Shown one piece after another: positions 11,120 to 20,971 of a DNA stretch of 64,000 bases; the stretch's first letter is position 1, and each line of letters begins with the position of its first letter. The DNA is from Candidatus Latescibacterota bacterium (GTDB lineage: Bacteria > Latescibacterota > UBA2968). The notes below the pieces were generated by a model. The model was not told the DNA's origin, ran no database searches, and saw only the letters and a program-made list of their open reading frames with translations. The stretch lies in the NCBI GenBank assembly GCA_022824945.1, contig JAJDYX010000008.1, positions 1 to 64,000 of the forward strand. The letters are read 5' to 3'. The position numbers and the translations under genes were made by a program.

Positions 11120-11590
11120 TCAAGAGCGATTGTGGACGGCTTTGCTTTCTTCTACAGCCTGGTCTATTTTGGCAGATAAGTCATCCACATCCTTGAAAGC
11201 TTCTGCTATGCGATCAAAAACGGCAAAATTTTCTGCTTTCTGGTGGAAAACAGGTATTCCATCTCGCCTAATAGTTTGCCAGAAGGGTGCTTCATAGTCC
11301 TGGTGGTACATCCATTCCTCAGCGGTAAGTACGATAAGCGAAGGCACAACCTCGGTGCCAATCGCGAGCATGTATCCGGGTTCGGCAACGGACTTCTTCG
11401 TTTTCCAATCTCCTTCGTGGATGATAACGAGAACATCCAGATCAGAGTCCTCATTGGATGATCCACGCGCTTTGGAACCAAAGATAATGAGATCTTTGAT
11501 GAGATCCGCAAATTGTGTTTCTAAAGCCTTCTGGTAAGCTTCAAGCCAAATGCGTTCTTCGCGCGTCAATGTCAAGGTTTCTAAGGCCAT
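11120..11590 (-). CDS. MNT-type nucleotidyltransferase domain protein
   Basis: IIFGSKARGSSNEDSDLDVLVII, an exact GSx10DxD minimal nucleotidyltransferase motif. Confidence 0.88.
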   Translation of the reverse strand: MALETLTLTREERIWLEAYQKALETQFADLIKDLIIFGSKARGSSNEDSDLDVLVIIHEGDWKTKKSVAEPGYMLAIGTEVVPSLIVLTAEEWMYHQDYEAPFWQTIRRDGIPVFHQKAENFAVFDRIAEAFKDVDDLSAKIDQAVEESKAVHNRS

Positions 11591-11681
11591 AGTTCTGAAA
11601 AATTGAGGGATTTTGGTACAGTCTGCTTAAAGAGTAACCAATTTATGCTGATAAGAAAAGTATTTCTGTGTGTGAAGAAAA

Positions 11682-12644
11682 TTAGAATAGGGAGAGTTGG
11701 ACCGGGTCTTGTTCTGGGGTGGGTTGTTTGGCAGGTCTCTCATCGGGATAGCATACGGCTTTGAAGGGGCAGGTGGTACACAGGTGGGTGTTTGTCGTCA
11801 TTGGGAAGGTGTCTTGCGAGGCGGTGTTTTGCTCGGGGTCGTCGAGGAGGGCGCGCATTTTCTGGACGCTCTCGGTGACAAAGATACGGGTCTGGTCGAG
11901 GTCGTCGGGAGAGAGGTCCAGGGAGTGCTCGGTGTTGGTTTGCAGGTAGATATCCTGGAGTTGCAGGTCGGGCAATGCGACGCCCCACTGCGAGGTGGCG
12001 TACAGGGCGTACACAGCGAGTTGGTGGCGGTCGGCCTGGCGTTCGCGCCCGGTTTTCCAGTCGAAGATATGGACAGACTCATCGCGGCGAATTGCGACGT
12101 CGAGAACGACCCAGATTTTGGTATTGGCAAGGGTAAAATCTGTGAGGTCTTCAATGGTGAGATAGTCTTCGGGGCGGGCAGATTGCAGGGTGGCGTAGGC
12201 GTTGGAGGCGAAAAAAGCGTTGAGACTTGTCGAGATGTGATTGGCCGAGTTGTTCTGATCGGTTTCGGTAAAGGGTTCGTTGTAATAGTGTTCAAACAAA
12301 TTGGTGTATTGAGAGGCTGAATAGCGCCAGAGATGTTCCGCGGATTCTTGCAGGTGTTGGCGGAATAAATTTTGCGCGTAGGTCTCGACGGCAAAGGGGA
12401 GAATATCGCGCCCCAATTTCAGTGCGTTGAGCGCGTTGCTGATGGCGTCGTGAACCACGGAACCGACGAGTTGCGGTACTGTGGTTATTTTTTTCAGGCG
12501 ATAGAGCAGTTGGGCTTGCGCGTCTGCGTCTTTGTCCCAGCCGCCCCAACTGCCGTAGTAGTTGAAGTAGTATTGTCGCTTGCACGATTCAAACATGCGA
12601 TGGCGCGAAGGCGACCAGGAAAATTCGTTTTGGAAATTGGACAT
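11682..12644 (-). CDS. PD-(D/E)XK family nuclease (RecB/Cas4/AddB-like) with predicted Fe-S cysteines
   Basis: MSNFQNEFSWSPSRHRMFESCKRQYYFNYYGSWGGWD..., HIFDWKTG catalytic motif, C-terminal CTTCPFKAVC (CxxCx5C). Confidence 0.88.
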   Translation of the reverse strand: MSNFQNEFSWSPSRHRMFESCKRQYYFNYYGSWGGWDKDADAQAQLLYRLKKITTVPQLVGSVVHDAISNALNALKLGRDILPFAVETYAQNLFRQHLQESAEHLWRYSASQYTNLFEHYYNEPFTETDQNNSANHISTSLNAFFASNAYATLQSARPEDYLTIEDLTDFTLANTKIWVVLDVAIRRDESVHIFDWKTGRERQADRHQLAVYALYATSQWGVALPDLQLQDIYLQTNTEHSLDLSPDDLDQTRIFVTESVQKMRALLDDPEQNTASQDTFPMTTNTHLCTTCPFKAVCYPDERPAKQPTPEQDPVQLSLF

Positions 12645-12650
12645 GGAAAA

Positions 12651-12685
12651 GCAACCACAGATGAACACAGATAAACACGGATGAA
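12651..12685 (-). repeat. Dispersed repeat copy A
   Basis: gcaaccacagatgaacacagataaacacggatgaa; near-exact inverted counterpart at 14213-14244. Confidence 0.7.
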
Positions 12686-12718
12686 AGGGAAACGGATACA
12701 GGGCACCTTTGCCGCTGA

Positions 12719-14005
12719 TCATTCAGATTCAATATAAAGTGCGTTTAAGACATCAAAATAGGTCGGAAATGTTTTGTTGACGCAGTCGGGGTCGTTTATG
12801 ACAATGCCCGGGGTTTTTAGTCCGATCAGCGATAGGCTCATCGCCATACGGTGATCGTCGTACGTGTCGAGTGCCGCGGGTTGGATGTGGTCTGCGGGAT
12901 AGACTGTGAGGCCATCGGCGCGGGTATCAACGCGCACGCCGAGTTTGTTCAGTTCGGTTTTAAGTGCGGCGATGCGATCGGTTTCATGGAGGCGGAGGAC
13001 GGCTACGTTGCGTACGCTGATTGGATCAGATGCAAACGGAGCTATCGCGCACAGGGTTGGCACGATGTCGGGTGTGGCGTTCATGTCGATGTCGAGGCCC
13101 GATAGACGGCCTGTTCCGCGCACTTCAATGCCTTTGGGATCTTTGTCGATCTCACATCCCATTTTGGAGAGGATATCGACAAAGCCAATGTCGCCTTGAA
13201 TGGATTGCGCCGTTAAATTGGGTACGCGCACGCGACCGCGGGTGAGTGCGGCTGCGGCAAAAAAATAAGAGGCATTGGACGCATCGGGTTCGATCTGGTA
13301 GGTGCGGGAATGATAGCGCTGGCCAGCGCGCACTGTGAAAGAGCGGTAATTATTATTGGTGACTTCAATGCCGAAGTCGCGCATGACGGCAATGGTGAGG
13401 TCGATGTACGGTTTGGACACGAGGTCGCCTTTGACGTGGATTTCGACATCGGTTTGAGCGTAGGAAGCCACCTGAAGCAGGGCCGTGAAATACTGGCTGC
13501 TTTTGCTGCCGTTCATGGTGGTGCGGCCGCCTTTGAGGCCAGAGGCGACGATGAGCGCGGGGGGGCATAGCCCGTCTTTGCCTTCACAACGCGCGGTTAC
13601 ACCGAGGGGGGTGAGGCCGTCGAGGAGGTCCTGGATGGGGCGCTCTCGCATCCGTTCGACGCCGTCTATGGTATAGGTTCCGTTGCCCAGGCCGAGATAT
13701 GCCGCGAGAAAGCGCGCTGAGGTGCCCGAGTTGCCAATGTGGAGTTCTGCGCGGTCAGCGGGAATGTGCCCGCCTGTGCCATAGACGCCAAATGCGTTAT
13801 CTGACTCATCTACGCGAATGCCCAGATCGCGCAAGGCATTTGCCATATACCGCGTGTCATCGCTCATGAGTGCGTTGTTGAGATGGCTGATACCATCTGC
13901 AAGAGCGGCAATTAGAAGAACGCGGTTGGTGATGCTTTTAGAACCCGGAATCGCGACATCTGCATCAATTGGGGCTGTCATGGGTTGGATTTTAAGAGTT
14001 TTCAT
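12719..14005 (-). CDS. aroA: 3-phosphoshikimate 1-carboxyvinyltransferase (EPSP synthase)
   Basis: MKTLKIQPMTAPIDADVAIPGSKSITNRVLLIAALA...; LHETDRIAALKTEL; DDHRMAMS. Confidence 0.96.
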   Translation of the reverse strand: MKTLKIQPMTAPIDADVAIPGSKSITNRVLLIAALADGISHLNNALMSDDTRYMANALRDLGIRVDESDNAFGVYGTGGHIPADRAELHIGNSGTSARFLAAYLGLGNGTYTIDGVERMRERPIQDLLDGLTPLGVTARCEGKDGLCPPALIVASGLKGGRTTMNGSKSSQYFTALLQVASYAQTDVEIHVKGDLVSKPYIDLTIAVMRDFGIEVTNNNYRSFTVRAGQRYHSRTYQIEPDASNASYFFAAAALTRGRVRVPNLTAQSIQGDIGFVDILSKMGCEIDKDPKGIEVRGTGRLSGLDIDMNATPDIVPTLCAIAPFASDPISVRNVAVLRLHETDRIAALKTELNKLGVRVDTRADGLTVYPADHIQPAALDTYDDHRMAMSLSLIGLKTPGIVINDPDCVNKTFPTYFDVLNALYIESE

Positions 14006-14212
14006 AGGTATGAAAATAAATGAAAAATTAAAAATGAACAAGGCACAATAGTTTTCCTGTGGGCGTTTTTTCGATGTCCTGTTTTAATGGCGTTACACCC
14101 TGCCATTCTGTCGCTTGATTTTTCCAGCACTCGGTTTTAGATTAGAAGTCACAAACTTCTCTCCCATTTTCCTCCCCCGATTCTATCTCTTCACTCAGAG
14201 TTCACCGCTTTA

Positions 14213-14244
14213 ATCCGTGTTCATCTGTGTTTATCTGTGGTTGC
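14213..14244 (+). repeat. Dispersed repeat copy B
   Basis: atccgtgttcatctgtgtttatctgtggttgc; inverted relative to copy A, flanking aroA. Confidence 0.7.
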
Positions 14245-14267
14245 TTTTAATTTACGGGAGCGTGTTG

Positions 14268-17200
14268 ATGAAATCCTCTGACTTTGTCCATTTGCACAGC
14301 CACACGATGTATAGCCTGCTCGATGGCGCGTCGAGAATAGAAGATATTGCCCAGGTAGCTGCTGAATGGGGCATGCCTGCGGTTGCGATGACCGATCACG
14401 GCAATCTTTTTGGTGCTATTGATTTTTATCGGGCGATGAGAGATGTGGGTGTCAATCCGATTATTGGGTGCGAAGTTTATTGCGCGATGGGGAGCAGATT
14501 TGACAGAAAATCTATGCCGGGTCTTCAAGGCAGTTCAAACCATCTGGTTTTGCTGGTTAAAAATTATACGGGATATAAAAATCTGATCAAGCTGGTGTCT
14601 TCGGGGTATCTCGAGGGCTATTATTACAATCCGCGCATAGACAAAGATTTGTTGCGCCAGCATTCGGAAGGGCTGATTTGCCTGTCGGCGTGCATCGGGG
14701 GCGAGATCCCCTATTTGATCGAACGCGAGGGATACAAGGCAGCGCAAAAGGCTGTGGAAACATATCTCGATATTTTTGGCGATGATTATTATCTGGAGAT
14801 TCAGCGGCACGGCATTGATAAAGAAAAAAAGATCAATCCCGGATTGGTCAAGCTGCACGAGGAGATGGGGGTGCCTCTGGTGGCGACGAATGATTCGCAT
14901 TTTACGCGGGCTGAAGACCACGAAGCGCATGCGGCTCTTGTCGCTATTCAGACGGGCAAGACATTGGACGATCCCAAGCGCATGTGTTATCCCGAAGGCG
15001 TGTATTTTAAGTCGGCAGAAGAGATGTACAAGCTGTTTCAGGATATGCCGCACGTTTTGGAACCCACGCTCGAGATTGCCGAAAAATGCAATCTGGAGAT
15101 TTCTTTTGATGAATACCGCGCGCCCGATTTTCCCTTGCCAGAGAGGTATGATGCGGCCAGCGATTATCTCGGCGATCTGGCACGTGCGGGGATGGAGGCG
15201 CGGTGCAAGCAGGTGACCTCTGAGCATGAGGAACGCCTGAAGTTTGAGTTGGACGTGATAGATCAGACGGGGTATCCGGGCTATTTTTTGATTTTGCATG
15301 ATGTGATGCAGTTTTCCAATGCCTCAGATATCCGCGCAGGTGCGCGTGGGTCTGCTGTGAGTAGTCTGGTGGCTTACGCACTGGGCATAACGGCTGTGGA
15401 TCCCATTGAATACGGGCTGGTGTTTGAGCGGTTTTTGAACCCCGAGCGCATCTCGCCGCCCGATATCGATCTCGATATCGCTGACCGCGACCGCGAGCAG
15501 GTCATCGATTACGTGGTGCAAAAATACGGGCGCGACAATGTGTGTCAGGTCATTACGTTTGGCACTATGGGCGCGAAGGGCGTGATCCGCGATGTGGGGC
15601 GGGTGTTGGACCGACCATTTGCAGATGTCGATAGAATTTCAAAATTGGTACCCGCAGAATTGAAGATGACGCTCGATAAAGCACTCGATCAGGTGCCCGA
15701 GTTGCGTCAGATTGCCGAAGATGGGGACATGGGGCAAAAGATGATCGGCATAGGAAAGCAACTCGAGGGGCTGGCGCGCCATGCGTCGATTCACGCGGCT
15801 GCGGTGGTGATTACGCCCGAGCCTGTGACCGAGTTTATGCCCGTTTACAAAGCGCCCAAAGGCGGCGAGGTGATGACGCAGTACAATATGCACCACGTGG
15901 AAGACCTGGGCTTTTTGAAGATGGATTTTTTGGGAATTCGCAATCTGACGGTGATTGATGATGCCGTGAAGATGGTGAAGGAGAATTACGGCGTGGATGT
16001 GGATGTGGATAATTTGCCTCTGGACGATGAGGCGACCTATCGCCTGTTTGGTCGGGGCGATACGACCGGCGTGTTCCAGTTTGAAAGCGCGGGCATGAAG
16101 GGCTATTTGCAACAACTGCAGCCGGATACGATTGGCGATATTATTGCGATGAACGCGCTGTATCGCCCGGGACCGATGCAGTATATTCCCAACTACGTTG
16201 ACCGCAAGCACGGGCGGGAAGAGGTGACATATAACGACGAGAAGATGCGCCCGGCTCTGGAGGAGACGTACGGCATCATTACTTACCAGGAGCAAGTGCA
16301 GCGCCTGTGTCGCGACCTGGCCGGATTTACACTTGCCAAAGCCGATGGTATCCGCAAAGCCATGGGGAAGAAGTTGGCCGATGTGATGGAAAAGTATCGG
16401 CTCGAATTTTTAGAGGGTGCGACAGCCAATGGCGTTGAGAAAACGGTCGCACAACAGATATGGCAAGATATCGAGGTTTTCTCGGGCTATGGGTTCAACA
16501 AGGCGCACAGTGCGGGCTATTCGATGGTGGCTTACCAGTGCGCGTATCTCAAGGCGCATTATCCGGCCGAGTTTATGGCGGCGAATCTCAACAGTGAAAT
16601 TGGCAATATAGAGCGTCTGGTCGTTCTGGTCGAAGAATGCCGACGGATGGGTCTGGACGTATTGCCTCCGGATGTGAATGAGGGACAGATCGATTTTATG
16701 GCTGCCAAAAACGAGATTCGAATGGGTATGGCTGCCATTCGCAATGTGGGGCGCAGCGCGGTTCAAGCGATTGTAGCCGCGCGTGAAGATGGGCCTTTTG
16801 AGTCGCTATTTGATTTTTGCGACCGCGTGGATTCTCAGGCTGTAAATAGGCGGTGTGTTGAAAGTCTGATTAAAGCCGGTGCTTATGATTGCGTGCCCGG
16901 GCATCGCGCGCAGTTGCTCGAAGCCTTAGACCGCGCCCTGGAGATGGCGCAATCTGTACAGGCTGATCGCGCCCGGGGGCAAATTTCTATGTTTGAAATG
17001 GTCGAGATGCAAACGCAGGTGGTGAACGACCAATCGTTGCCCGAGGTTGAGGAATGGACTGAGCGCGAACGCCTCGCTTATGAAAAAGATATGCTGGGCT
17101 TCTATCTTTCGGGGCATCCGCTGGAACGCTACAGAACCGATTTGTCGGAGATGGGTATGCGGTCTGCAAATGATCTGGCGGGATTGCCCGATGGTGCAGA

Positions 17201-17771
17201 GGTGCAGATTGGGGGCGTTTTAACGGAAGTCAAACCGCATACGACGCGCGATGGCCGGCCCATGGCTTTTGGCACGCTGGAAGATTTGAGCGGCGCGGTT
17301 GATCTGGTGGTGTTTTCCGATACTTTTGAAAAATTGCACGAGCAATTGCTGGTCGATGAAATGGTGGTTTTACAAGGTCGGTTTTCCGCACGCAATGGCC
17401 GGTCTTCGGTGCAGGTTGAAAATGTGATGCCTATCGAGCAGGCGCGCGAGCAACTGGCCGATACCGTCAATGTGATGTTGCCGGGCGATTTAATTCAGAT
17501 GGAGCCACTCAAATCACTGCATACCCTGTGTCTGAAACATCCGGGCAACTGTCAGTTGCGATTACATCTGAAATTGGAGCGCGACCATTCCACCATCGTT
17601 CTGTCCCGCCAGGTTCAGGTGTTGCCTTCCGATATCTTGTTGCGAGAAATTGCCGAACTCACGGGCGGCAGGGCCAATGCGTGGGTATCAACCGAGGCGG
17701 GGCGCGCTCGACGTGCGGCGAGACGCCAATCCGATGAAATGGTCTTCGAGGAGGGACTTGTAACGGCGTGA
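14268..17771 (+). CDS. dnaE: DNA polymerase III alpha subunit
   Basis: MKSSDFVHLHSHTMYSLLDGASRIEDI (PHP), PDIDLDIADRDREQVIDYV; the track start at 14217 lies in the dispersed repeat, so 14268 is preferred. Confidence 0.97.
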   Translation: MKSSDFVHLHSHTMYSLLDGASRIEDIAQVAAEWGMPAVAMTDHGNLFGAIDFYRAMRDVGVNPIIGCEVYCAMGSRFDRKSMPGLQGSSNHLVLLVKNYTGYKNLIKLVSSGYLEGYYYNPRIDKDLLRQHSEGLICLSACIGGEIPYLIEREGYKAAQKAVETYLDIFGDDYYLEIQRHGIDKEKKINPGLVKLHEEMGVPLVATNDSHFTRAEDHEAHAALVAIQTGKTLDDPKRMCYPEGVYFKSAEEMYKLFQDMPHVLEPTLEIAEKCNLEISFDEYRAPDFPLPERYDAASDYLGDLARAGMEARCKQVTSEHEERLKFELDVIDQTGYPGYFLILHDVMQFSNASDIRAGARGSAVSSLVAYALGITAVDPIEYGLVFERFLNPERISPPDIDLDIADRDREQVIDYVVQKYGRDNVCQVITFGTMGAKGVIRDVGRVLDRPFADVDRISKLVPAELKMTLDKALDQVPELRQIAEDGDMGQKMIGIGKQLEGLARHASIHAAAVVITPEPVTEFMPVYKAPKGGEVMTQYNMHHVEDLGFLKMDFLGIRNLTVIDDAVKMVKENYGVDVDVDNLPLDDEATYRLFGRGDTTGVFQFESAGMKGYLQQLQPDTIGDIIAMNALYRPGPMQYIPNYVDRKHGREEVTYNDEKMRPALEETYGIITYQEQVQRLCRDLAGFTLAKADGIRKAMGKKLADVMEKYRLEFLEGATANGVEKTVAQQIWQDIEVFSGYGFNKAHSAGYSMVAYQCAYLKAHYPAEFMAANLNSEIGNIERLVVLVEECRRMGLDVLPPDVNEGQIDFMAAKNEIRMGMAAIRNVGRSAVQAIVAAREDGPFESLFDFCDRVDSQAVNRRCVESLIKAGAYDCVPGHRAQLLEALDRALEMAQSVQADRARGQISMFEMVEMQTQVVNDQSLPEVEEWTERERLAYEKDMLGFYLSGHPLERYRTDLSEMGMRSANDLAGLPDGAEVQIGGVLTEVKPHTTRDGRPMAFGTLEDLSGAVDLVVFSDTFEKLHEQLLVDEMVVLQGRFSARNGRSSVQVENVMPIEQAREQLADTVNVMLPGDLIQMEPLKSLHTLCLKHPGNCQLRLHLKLERDHSTIVLSRQVQVLPSDILLREIAELTGGRANAWVSTEAGRARRAARRQSDEMVFEEGLVTA

Positions 17772-17795
17772 TGAGAGACGAAAAAATAAAAAAAT

Positions 17796-17829
17796 AAAAG
17801 GCGAGAGGCCATCCGGCCTCTCGCCTTTT
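17796..17829. terminator. Bidirectional terminator between convergent dnaE and rodA
   Basis: AAAAGGCGAGAGGCC-ATCC-GGCCTCTCGCCTTTT, perfect palindrome with A/T tails. Confidence 0.9.
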
Positions 17830-17853
17830 GCGTTTTACATCTTAGTGACACCC

Positions 17854-19116
17854 TTAATAATCCTCATACCTATTGGCGTAAATATTGAGTAACAGACCAA
17901 CGAGAATCATATTTGTGATGAGGGTGGACCCTCCGTAGCTCAGGAAAGGCAACGGGAGGCCCGTGACGGGCATGATGCCGATGGTCATGCCGATGTTGAC
18001 AAAAATGTGGAAGAGGAGAATGGTCGCCAGCCCGATCGCGGTCAAGCTGGAGAAGCGGCTTTTGGTCTGTACGGCAATGGACAGGGCACGCCATAAGATG
18101 AATATAAACAATGCCAGAATAAAAAAGGCACCGAGAAATCCGAATTCTTCGCATATAACGGAAAAAATAAAGTCGGTGTGTTGTTCCGGTAAAAAGGCGA
18201 GTTTGGTTTGTGTGCCTTCTAAAAATCCCTTGCCCTTGAGGCCACCAGACCCAATGGCGATTTTGGACTGAATGACCTGATAACCCGCGCCGAGTTTGTC
18301 CATATCGGGGTCGAGAAAGGTGAGGATGCGGCGTTTTTGGTAGTCGTGGAGTTTGTTTTCCCACACATAAGGTGCGGCGATAGCAACCGTGAGGTTGACC
18401 AATAGCAAGATGCTTGCGGTGAATAAACGGGGGCGTTCATAGAGAAGGATCCCAATGAGCAGGAGCACCATCGCAACCAGCATCCACGGGTGAAAGGCAC
18501 ATATCAGGGTAAGGGCAGGGGAAACTAAAAAAAATAGATGCGTGGGTCTGACACCTGCCCAGAAGAACATGGGTAGTATGAGGATGCTAAAAACCAGAGC
18601 AGTACCCAGATCGGGTTGCTTAAAGACGAGCAAGATGGGCACGAGAACGAACAATAGAGGCGGGATAAAGGCACGTACGCGGGTCAGGTCGTGGTTGGGA
18701 TAGGTCAAAAAGCGTGCGATTACCAGGACGGTCGTTATTTTGGCGAATTCAGAAGGTTGTATGTGAATGGGACCAATGTTGAACCAGCGCCGGTCCCCCA
18801 ATTCGAGCACGAGTATCAAAAGTGTAACTGTCAGGCCATAGAGGACATACGCAAAGGCGTAAAAAAGTTTGAGGGGAATGACCATGGTGATGACCATGGC
18901 AATAAATCCGAGTAAGGTCCAGATAATTTGTTTTTCATAAATATTGCTGGCCAGGCCCAGATCCCAATTGTAGCTGGCACTGTATATGGTGGTAATGCCC
19001 ACACCAATGCCCAGGCATATCGCTGAGAGGAGGCCGATGTCGAGGTCGCGTCGAACAAATAGGGAAAGATTCACAACTACCTCGAAAAATGAGAGGTTAC
19101 TGGTTAGTAACCGCAA
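17854..19116 (-). CDS. rodA: Rod shape-determining protein RodA (SEDS); the true start may be a downstream GTG
   Basis: SEDS motifs: GIMPVTGLPLPFLSYGGSTLITNM; multiple TM helices. Confidence 0.93.
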   Translation of the reverse strand: MRLLTSNLSFFEVVVNLSLFVRRDLDIGLLSAICLGIGVGITTIYSASYNWDLGLASNIYEKQIIWTLLGFIAMVITMVIPLKLFYAFAYVLYGLTVTLLILVLELGDRRWFNIGPIHIQPSEFAKITTVLVIARFLTYPNHDLTRVRAFIPPLLFVLVPILLVFKQPDLGTALVFSILILPMFFWAGVRPTHLFFLVSPALTLICAFHPWMLVAMVLLLIGILLYERPRLFTASILLLVNLTVAIAAPYVWENKLHDYQKRRILTFLDPDMDKLGAGYQVIQSKIAIGSGGLKGKGFLEGTQTKLAFLPEQHTDFIFSVICEEFGFLGAFFILALFIFILWRALSIAVQTKSRFSSLTAIGLATILLFHIFVNIGMTIGIMPVTGLPLPFLSYGGSTLITNMILVGLLLNIYANRYEDY

Positions 19117-20971
19117 TCAATTCGTCGGTGGATTTTGGCACCGCGTGTTCGAAATAGGCTTCGAGCGTTTTTTGTGCAATAGGCGCGGCAACACTGCCCC
19201 CCGAACCGCCGTTTTCAACAATCACGGCAATGGCAATGCGCGGGTTTTCTGCCGGTGCATAAGCGACAAACCAGGCGTGGTCTTCACCATGGGGATTTTG
19301 TGCGGTGCCCGTTTTTCCCGCAACGACAATATCGGATAAACGGGCGCGATGACCAGTGCCGCCAGGGCTGTTGACCACATCTATCATCATGCTTCGCACG
19401 GTTTTAATCACCTCTTGCGAGAGGGGTAGAGATGTGGTTCCTCCCTGTGCGCCTTTGATCACATGCGGAATAGGTAACTGACCGGTTGCCAATGCACTCG
19501 TATAGCGCGCTATTTGAAGGGGCGTTGCCAGAAGTTCCCCTTGTCCAATGGTCAGGTTGAGCATATTGCCACCAACCCAGAAGCCGTGCCTTTGCTTGTA
19601 ATAGGCGCGGTTGGGCAGCAGACCGCGTGCTTCACCATCGCCTTCCGATGCGATGTCGATGTTTGTCAATTCACCAAATTTGAACATAGCGGCATACCGA
19701 TGCCAGTCGTCAATACCAACTCTGAGGCCGAGTTGATAAAAGAATACATCACAAGATTTGACGAGTGCTTGTCGCATGTTGATTGTTCCGCAGCCTTTTT
19801 TGTTGTGACATTTAAACCGGCGCTCGCCGAAAACCATGCCCCCTGTGCAGGGTCTCAGGCGATATTCATCGGCTTTGATTATGCCCATGTCCAAAGCGGC
19901 AATCGATGTGATCATTTTGAAGACCGAAGCGGGTGGATATTCGCCTTTAAGGCTGCGGTTGAGCAAGGGTTTGGATGGGGCTGTTTGCAAGTGCTGCCAG
20001 GCTTTGGGGTCCCGGATGGATTGTGGATGAAAACCGGGTTTGCTGACCATGGCTATGATTTCGCCAGACTGTGGATGCATGGCAATCAGGCTGCCGCGCA
20101 TGCTATCTGCAAAGGCGTGTTCGGCGGCATGCTGTACGCGCCAGTCGAGCGTGAGCCACAGATCTTCACCAGAAATGGGAGGGTCTGTTTTTTCGGGGAA
20201 AATGCCCACCTCGCGTCCCTTTGCATTTACTTCGATGTATCGGACACCTTTATGACCCCGCATCCGGTCTTCAAATATGCGCTCAATACCCCGTTTTCCA
20301 ATCTGATCGTCGTAGCTATATCCCCGCGTTTTCATGTGGGTATATTGAGATGCGTTGATAAGCCCGACATAGCCCAAAATATGGGGGGCTAAGACCAGGG
20401 GATTACTGGCGTTGTGCTGCGCGTGCGAAAACTCGGTGGATCTCGCCGAGGGTGTGTCAAAGATGGGATAGCCCCGGCGGGGTTCAATTTGGATTTCTAC
20501 ACCTGGAAAGTCATAGCGGTTTTCTTCGATAATGGAAACCGCTTCAAAGTCAACATCGCGTTTGAGGTTGATCGGATCGTAAAAGTACCGGTTAGGCGAT
20601 TGCAATTTTTCTGTTATGGTTTCACAGGGCAGATCTACAATTTGCCCGAGGCGTTCGAGAAGCCCATTGCATTTGCCTTCTTCAATATTTGCCAAAAAGC
20701 GAGGGGGAATGACCGAGATGTTATAAGACGGTCTGTTATCGACCAAAATGATACCATTGCGGTCGCGGATCAGACCGCGATTGGCCTGGATGATGACGGG
20801 CTGCATGGTATTCTTTTCAGATTTGATGCGATACTGTTCCCATTCGGCAATCTGCAACATATAGAGGCGAATGCCCAATATGGCAAAGAGGAATGCGACG
20901 ACGCCAATAAAAATGCGTGCGCGACGCTCTCGAATGCCGTTATGTGTGAAGTTATTCTGCATGGGATTCAA
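19097..20971 (-). CDS. mrdA: Penicillin-binding protein 2 (transpeptidase)
   Basis: PPASVFKMITSIAALD (SxxK), VAGKTGTAQNPHGEDHAWFV (KTG). Confidence 0.95.
   Translation of the reverse strand: MNPMQNNFTHNGIRERRARIFIGVVAFLFAILGIRLYMLQIAEWEQYRIKSEKNTMQPVIIQANRGLIRDRNGIILVDNRPSYNISVIPPRFLANIEEGKCNGLLERLGQIVDLPCETITEKLQSPNRYFYDPINLKRDVDFEAVSIIEENRYDFPGVEIQIEPRRGYPIFDTPSARSTEFSHAQHNASNPLVLAPHILGYVGLINASQYTHMKTRGYSYDDQIGKRGIERIFEDRMRGHKGVRYIEVNAKGREVGIFPEKTDPPISGEDLWLTLDWRVQHAAEHAFADSMRGSLIAMHPQSGEIIAMVSKPGFHPQSIRDPKAWQHLQTAPSKPLLNRSLKGEYPPASVFKMITSIAALDMGIIKADEYRLRPCTGGMVFGERRFKCHNKKGCGTINMRQALVKSCDVFFYQLGLRVGIDDWHRYAAMFKFGELTNIDIASEGDGEARGLLPNRAYYKQRHGFWVGGNMLNLTIGQGELLATPLQIARYTSALATGQLPIPHVIKGAQGGTTSLPLSQEVIKTVRSMMIDVVNSPGGTGHRARLSDIVVAGKTGTAQNPHGEDHAWFVAYAPAENPRIAIAVIVENGGSGGSVAAPIAQKTLEAYFEHAVPKSTDELIAVTNQ

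Noticed and set aside
11120-11590. Complete MNT-HEPN toxin-antitoxin system
   Set aside because: Only the MNT half is visible; no HEPN-like ORF adjacent.
11697-12320. 207-aa plus-strand ORF opposite the PD-(D/E)XK nuclease
   Set aside because: Low-complexity Gly/Val-rich antisense translation; the nuclease motifs support the minus strand.
14535-16295. Antisense ORFs (254 and 218 aa) inside dnaE
   Set aside because: His/Arg/Ile-rich antisense translations of a clear dnaE.
19514-20392. 292-aa plus-strand ORF opposite PBP2
   Set aside because: PBP2 motifs on the minus strand are unambiguous; the antisense ORF has no family features.
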